This document shows positions 62,077-64,000 of a stretch of DNA of 64,000 nt, in pieces. The DNA is from Rhodococcus oryzae (GTDB lineage: Bacteria > Actinomycetota > Actinomycetes > Mycobacteriales > Mycobacteriaceae). The notes below the pieces were generated by a model. That model worked only from the letters and a program-made list of their open reading frames with translations, made no database searches and was not told where the DNA came from. The position numbers were made by a program, and so were the translations under genes. Position 1 is the stretch's first letter; every line of letters starts with the position of its first letter. The stretch is taken from assembly GCF_005049235.1 (NCBI RefSeq), contig NZ_SUMD01000003.1, positions 372,001 through 436,000 on the forward strand, in the 5' to 3' direction.

Positions 62077-62149
62077 GGCGGTGTAGCTCAGTTGGTAGAG
62101 CAAACGACTCATAATCGTTGTGTCGCCGGTTCAAGTCCGGCCATCGCTA
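62077..62149 (+). tRNA. tRNA-Met (CAT), elongator
   Basis: 73 bases; anticodon stem AACGA/TCGTT with loop CTCATAA, anticodon CAT (62110-62112); D-loop AGCTCAGTTGGTAGAGC; T-arm GCCGG/CCGGC. The acceptor stem GGCGGTG/CATCGCT has two G-U pairs, at the first and fifth positions. The starting pair and the lack of three G-C pairs in the anticodon stem mark it as elongator, not initiator. Confidence 0.93.
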
Positions 62150-62215
62150 CACAAGTGGACACATAGAACACTCCCTGATTGACCCCGATCAGATTTATCC
62201 GAAAGAAGGCATCCC

Positions 62216-62380
62216 GTGGCCTCGACTGACGTTCGGCCCAAGATCACCTTGGCCTGCGAGGTATGCAAGCACCGCAACTACATCACCAAGAAGAACCGTC
62301 GTAACGATCCCGATCGTCTCGAGATCAAGAAGTTCTGCCCGAACTGCGGAACGCATCAGGCGCACCGCGAGTCGCGCTAG
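62216..62380 (+). CDS. rpmG: 50S ribosomal protein L33, zinc-binding form
   Basis: 54 residues: [20 protein letters not shown], then [10 protein letters not shown] near the end. Four cysteines in CxxC pairs (C14, C17, C41, C44) mark the zinc-containing C+ form. GTG start with GAAAGAAGG upstream. It follows tRNA-Met by 66 bases and precedes hadA; the same arrangement occurs in mycobacteria. Too short for most automated gene length limits. Confidence 0.95.
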   Translation: MASTDVRPKITLACEVCKHRNYITKKNRRNDPDRLEIKKFCPNCGTHQAHRESR

Positions 62381-62466
62381 TACTCTTCGAGTCGACGCGG
62401 AGATCGTAGGGGTCGGTTCCCGGCTTCCTGGCCTAGCTGCGTCCCAAGCAGATAGGTTGCGTTCCG

Positions 62467-62922
62467 GTGAAGTTGAGTTCTGATCTCGTTGGCCTGCATC
62501 ACAGGTTCAGCGACTACTACGAGGTCGGTCGTGAGAAGGTGCGCGAGTATGCGCGCGCCGTCAAGAGCGACGACCCGGTCTACCGCGACGAAGCTGCCGC
62601 CAGGAAGATCGGCTACGACACGCTCGTAGCCCCGCTGACCTTCATTGCTGTCTTCGGCTTCCTCGCGCAGGAAGAGTTCTTCAAGGCCCTGGACGTCGAG
62701 CTGGATCTCAGCCGGGTTCTGCACACCGATCAGCGCATCGTCTACCACCGTCCGGTCAAGGTCGGCGACCGTCTGTACTGCGACGTGTACGTCGACTCGA
62801 TCCGAACGATGGGCGGTAGCGACATCATCGTGACCCGCAACGAGATCACCGATCAGGACGGCCAGGTCGTCCAGACCCTGTACACCACGCTGGTCGGTCG
62901 GCACGCCGAGGAGGTCGAGTGA
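62467..62922 (+). CDS. hadA: (3R)-hydroxyacyl-ACP dehydratase subunit HadA
   Basis: 151-residue MaoC-like hot-dog protein, the non-catalytic partner that shapes the acyl tunnel: SSDLVGLHHRFSDYYEVGREKVREYARAVKSDDPVYRDE, then PLTFIAVFGFLAQEEFF and RIVYHRPVKVGDRLYCDVYVDSIR. No hydratase Asp/His dyad, consistent with HadA. Heterodimer with HadB in FAS-II mycolic-acid chain elongation; target of thiacetazone-type drugs in mycobacteria. GTG start. Stop overlaps hadB by 1 base. Confidence 0.93.
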   Translation: MKLSSDLVGLHHRFSDYYEVGREKVREYARAVKSDDPVYRDEAAARKIGYDTLVAPLTFIAVFGFLAQEEFFKALDVELDLSRVLHTDQRIVYHRPVKVGDRLYCDVYVDSIRTMGGSDIIVTRNEITDQDGQVVQTLYTTLVGRHAEEVE

Positions 62923-63350
62923 TGTCCGTTCGCGATTTCGCGGAGATCTCCGTCGGACAGGAACTGCCCGAAGAGACCGTGCCCCTGACCAGGTCCGACC
63001 TGGTGCAGTACGCAGGCGTTTCCGGCGACCCGAACCCCATCCACTGGGATGACGCGACGGCCCAGAAGCTCGGCCTCCCCTGTGCGGTTGCGCACGGGAT
63101 GCTCACCATGGGCATCGGCGCCGGCTATGTGACCTCCTGGCTCGGCGATCCGGGCGCGGTCACCGAGTACAGCGTTCGTTTCACCAGTCCTGTCGTCGTG
63201 CCCAACGACGGCAAGGGTGCCGTGATCGTCCTCACCGGCAAGGTGAAGTCCATCGACGAGGAGACCCGCTCCGCCGTGGTCGCCATCGTCGCCAAAGTGG
63301 ACGACAAGAAGATCTTCGGTCGCGCTACCGCGACCGTGCGCTTCGGCTGA
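62922..63350 (+). CDS. hadB: (3R)-hydroxyacyl-ACP dehydratase catalytic subunit HadB
   Basis: 142 residues, hot-dog fold with the hydratase 2 motif YAGVSGDPNPIHWDD (catalytic Asp36 and His41) and AVAHGMLTMGIGAGYV. It dehydrates 3-hydroxyacyl-ACP in FAS-II. ATG at 62922 was chosen because GAGGAGG lies 7 bases upstream; a GTG 3 bases earlier is possible. Translation is coupled to hadA. The next gene on this strand is tRNA-Trp; no hadC is present. Confidence 0.95.
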   Translation: MSVRDFAEISVGQELPEETVPLTRSDLVQYAGVSGDPNPIHWDDATAQKLGLPCAVAHGMLTMGIGAGYVTSWLGDPGAVTEYSVRFTSPVVVPNDGKGAVIVLTGKVKSIDEETRSAVVAIVAKVDDKKIFGRATATVRFG

Positions 63351-63530
63351 GTAACCAGCCGATTCGGTTTGTTCGACTACCGTGCAGTACACTGAGATTT
63401 CTGGGATCAACCAGCGCTGCGCGCTGCCCTACGTGCCCATTCGGGCCGCTGAGGGTAGCGCGCGTGTTGTGTGGTCACGGAGAGGTTGATCGGTCCGGAT
63501 CATGATGATCGGGACGCGTCGGTCAACCAG

Positions 63531-63603
<73 letters not shown>

Positions 63604-63634
63604 CCCCGGATGTCAGCGACTGAGAGGAACGACG

Positions 63635-64000
63635 GTGAGCGAGGATCGCGGAAAGGCCGATAACGCGGCGGGGTCTCCGGACGCCGACGCCACCGCGGCC
63701 GGCACGAGTGATTCAGCTCCCGTCGCCTCTCGTCCGACTGGAAAGCGTCCGGGTCGTCGTACCCATGCCGCCGCGACCGAGTCGCAGGCCGCGAAGGTCG
63801 CAGGCACCCCCTTGGCCACGAAGGCCAAGCCGGAGAAGCCGCGCAAGGAGAATCTCTTCAAGCGCCTGAGGAAGTTCCTCCGTGAGGTGATCGCGGAACT
63901 CCGGAAGGTGATCTGGCCTAACCGCAAGCAGATGATCACCTACACCACCGTTGTACTGGCGTTCGTGGCCTTCATGGTCGCGTTCATCAGTGGATTGGAC
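63635..64000 (+). CDS. secE: Preprotein translocase subunit SecE (3' end outside window)
   Basis: First 122 codons, no stop before the window ends. A long hydrophilic N-terminal extension (about 70 residues rich in Ala, Lys, Thr) is typical of actinobacterial SecE; the conserved core then begins with FLREVIAELRKVIWPNRKQMITYTTVVLAFVAFMVAFISG, containing the amphipathic helix and membrane helix. GTG start with GAGAGG 7 bases upstream. nusG would be expected next. Confidence 0.95.
   Translation, partial: MSEDRGKADNAAGSPDADATAAGTSDSAPVASRPTGKRPGRRTHAAATESQAAKVAGTPLATKAKPEKPRKENLFKRLRKFLREVIAELRKVIWPNRKQMITYTTVVLAFVAFMVAFISGLD

Noticed and set aside
61736-62149. tRNA cluster as integration site of a mobile element
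   Set aside because: No integrase or duplicated tRNA end is nearby and the gene order matches that of related genomes.

Overview
This is a GC-rich, gene-dense actinobacterial chromosome segment from a mycolic-acid-containing member of the Mycobacteriales, most likely Nocardiaceae (Rhodococcus or Nocardia type). Evidence: a complete menaquinone gene set scattered in the order known from the Mycobacterium tuberculosis Rv0528-Rv0566c region (resB, ccsB, ParA-like, menA, menE, pitA, menB, menC, menD, mgtA, menG, menJ-like reductase, grcC1, htpX, yajQ), followed by tRNAs, rpmG, hadA, hadB, tRNA-Trp and secE as in the Rv0634B-Rv0638 region. A KstR-type operator, an IdeR-type iron box, an antigen-85-like esterase and a 13E12/DUF222 HNH protein fit the same group. 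GTG starts are common and several genes look leaderless.

Layout. 1-5.3 kb: cytochrome c biogenesis (ResB-CcsB), a MinD/ParA-like ATPase, a penicillin-binding-protein homologue whose catalytic motifs are lost, and a small membrane protein. 5.4-8.4 kb: DUF35-thiolase pair under a KstR box, a stand-alone LigD-type polymerase, a BldC-like regulator. 8.6-14.6 kb: DUF4229, Cds1-like PLP enzyme, GntR/leuA with a leader-peptide attenuator, ABC exporter. 14.7-19 kb: small secreted and membrane proteins and an autoregulated HTH/Clp-N pair. 19-29.6 kb: menA, an AfsR/SARP-type giant regulator, MFS/MarR, DrrAB-like ABC exporter, MarR-menE, DoxX-like. 29.7-34.5 kb: accessory stretch with a decayed NAD(P)-binding gene, the DUF222/HNH gene, an SGNH esterase and an MFS/TetR pair. 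34.5-39.6 kb: two DUF3349 genes, PitA with a small membrane partner, an MFS pump, VOC and hypothetical proteins. 39.8-50.8 kb: mycolyltransferase-like esterase, menB, comB-menC, secreted SGNH hydrolase, siderophore-interacting protein, menD-DUF3592, mgtA, menG. 50.8-57.5 kb: accessory insertion with a duplicated module (STAND/LuxR regulator plus Zn-ribbon/OB-fold protein, one copy also carrying an alpha/beta hydrolase). 57.5-64 kb: menJ-like reductase, grcC1, htpX, yajQ, tRNA-Tyr/Thr/Met, rpmG, hadAB, tRNA-Trp, start of secE.

Together the core genes make and mature respiratory components: menaquinone head group (MenD, MenC, MenE, MenB), prenyl tail (GrcC1), joining (MenA), methylation (MenG) and tail saturation (MenJ-like), plus c-type cytochrome assembly. 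The most interesting non-core observations are the duplicated STAND/LuxR module with a conserved 5' leader and conserved downstream boxes (50.8-57.5 kb), the HTH/Clp-N pair with two matching operators placed exactly on its promoter (16.2-17.1 kb), the leuA control region combining a GntR operator with a leaderless Leu-rich leader peptide (10.77-10.93 kb), and the catalytically dead PBP homologue (3.4-5.0 kb). No CRISPR array, insertion sequence, integrase or replication origin was seen.
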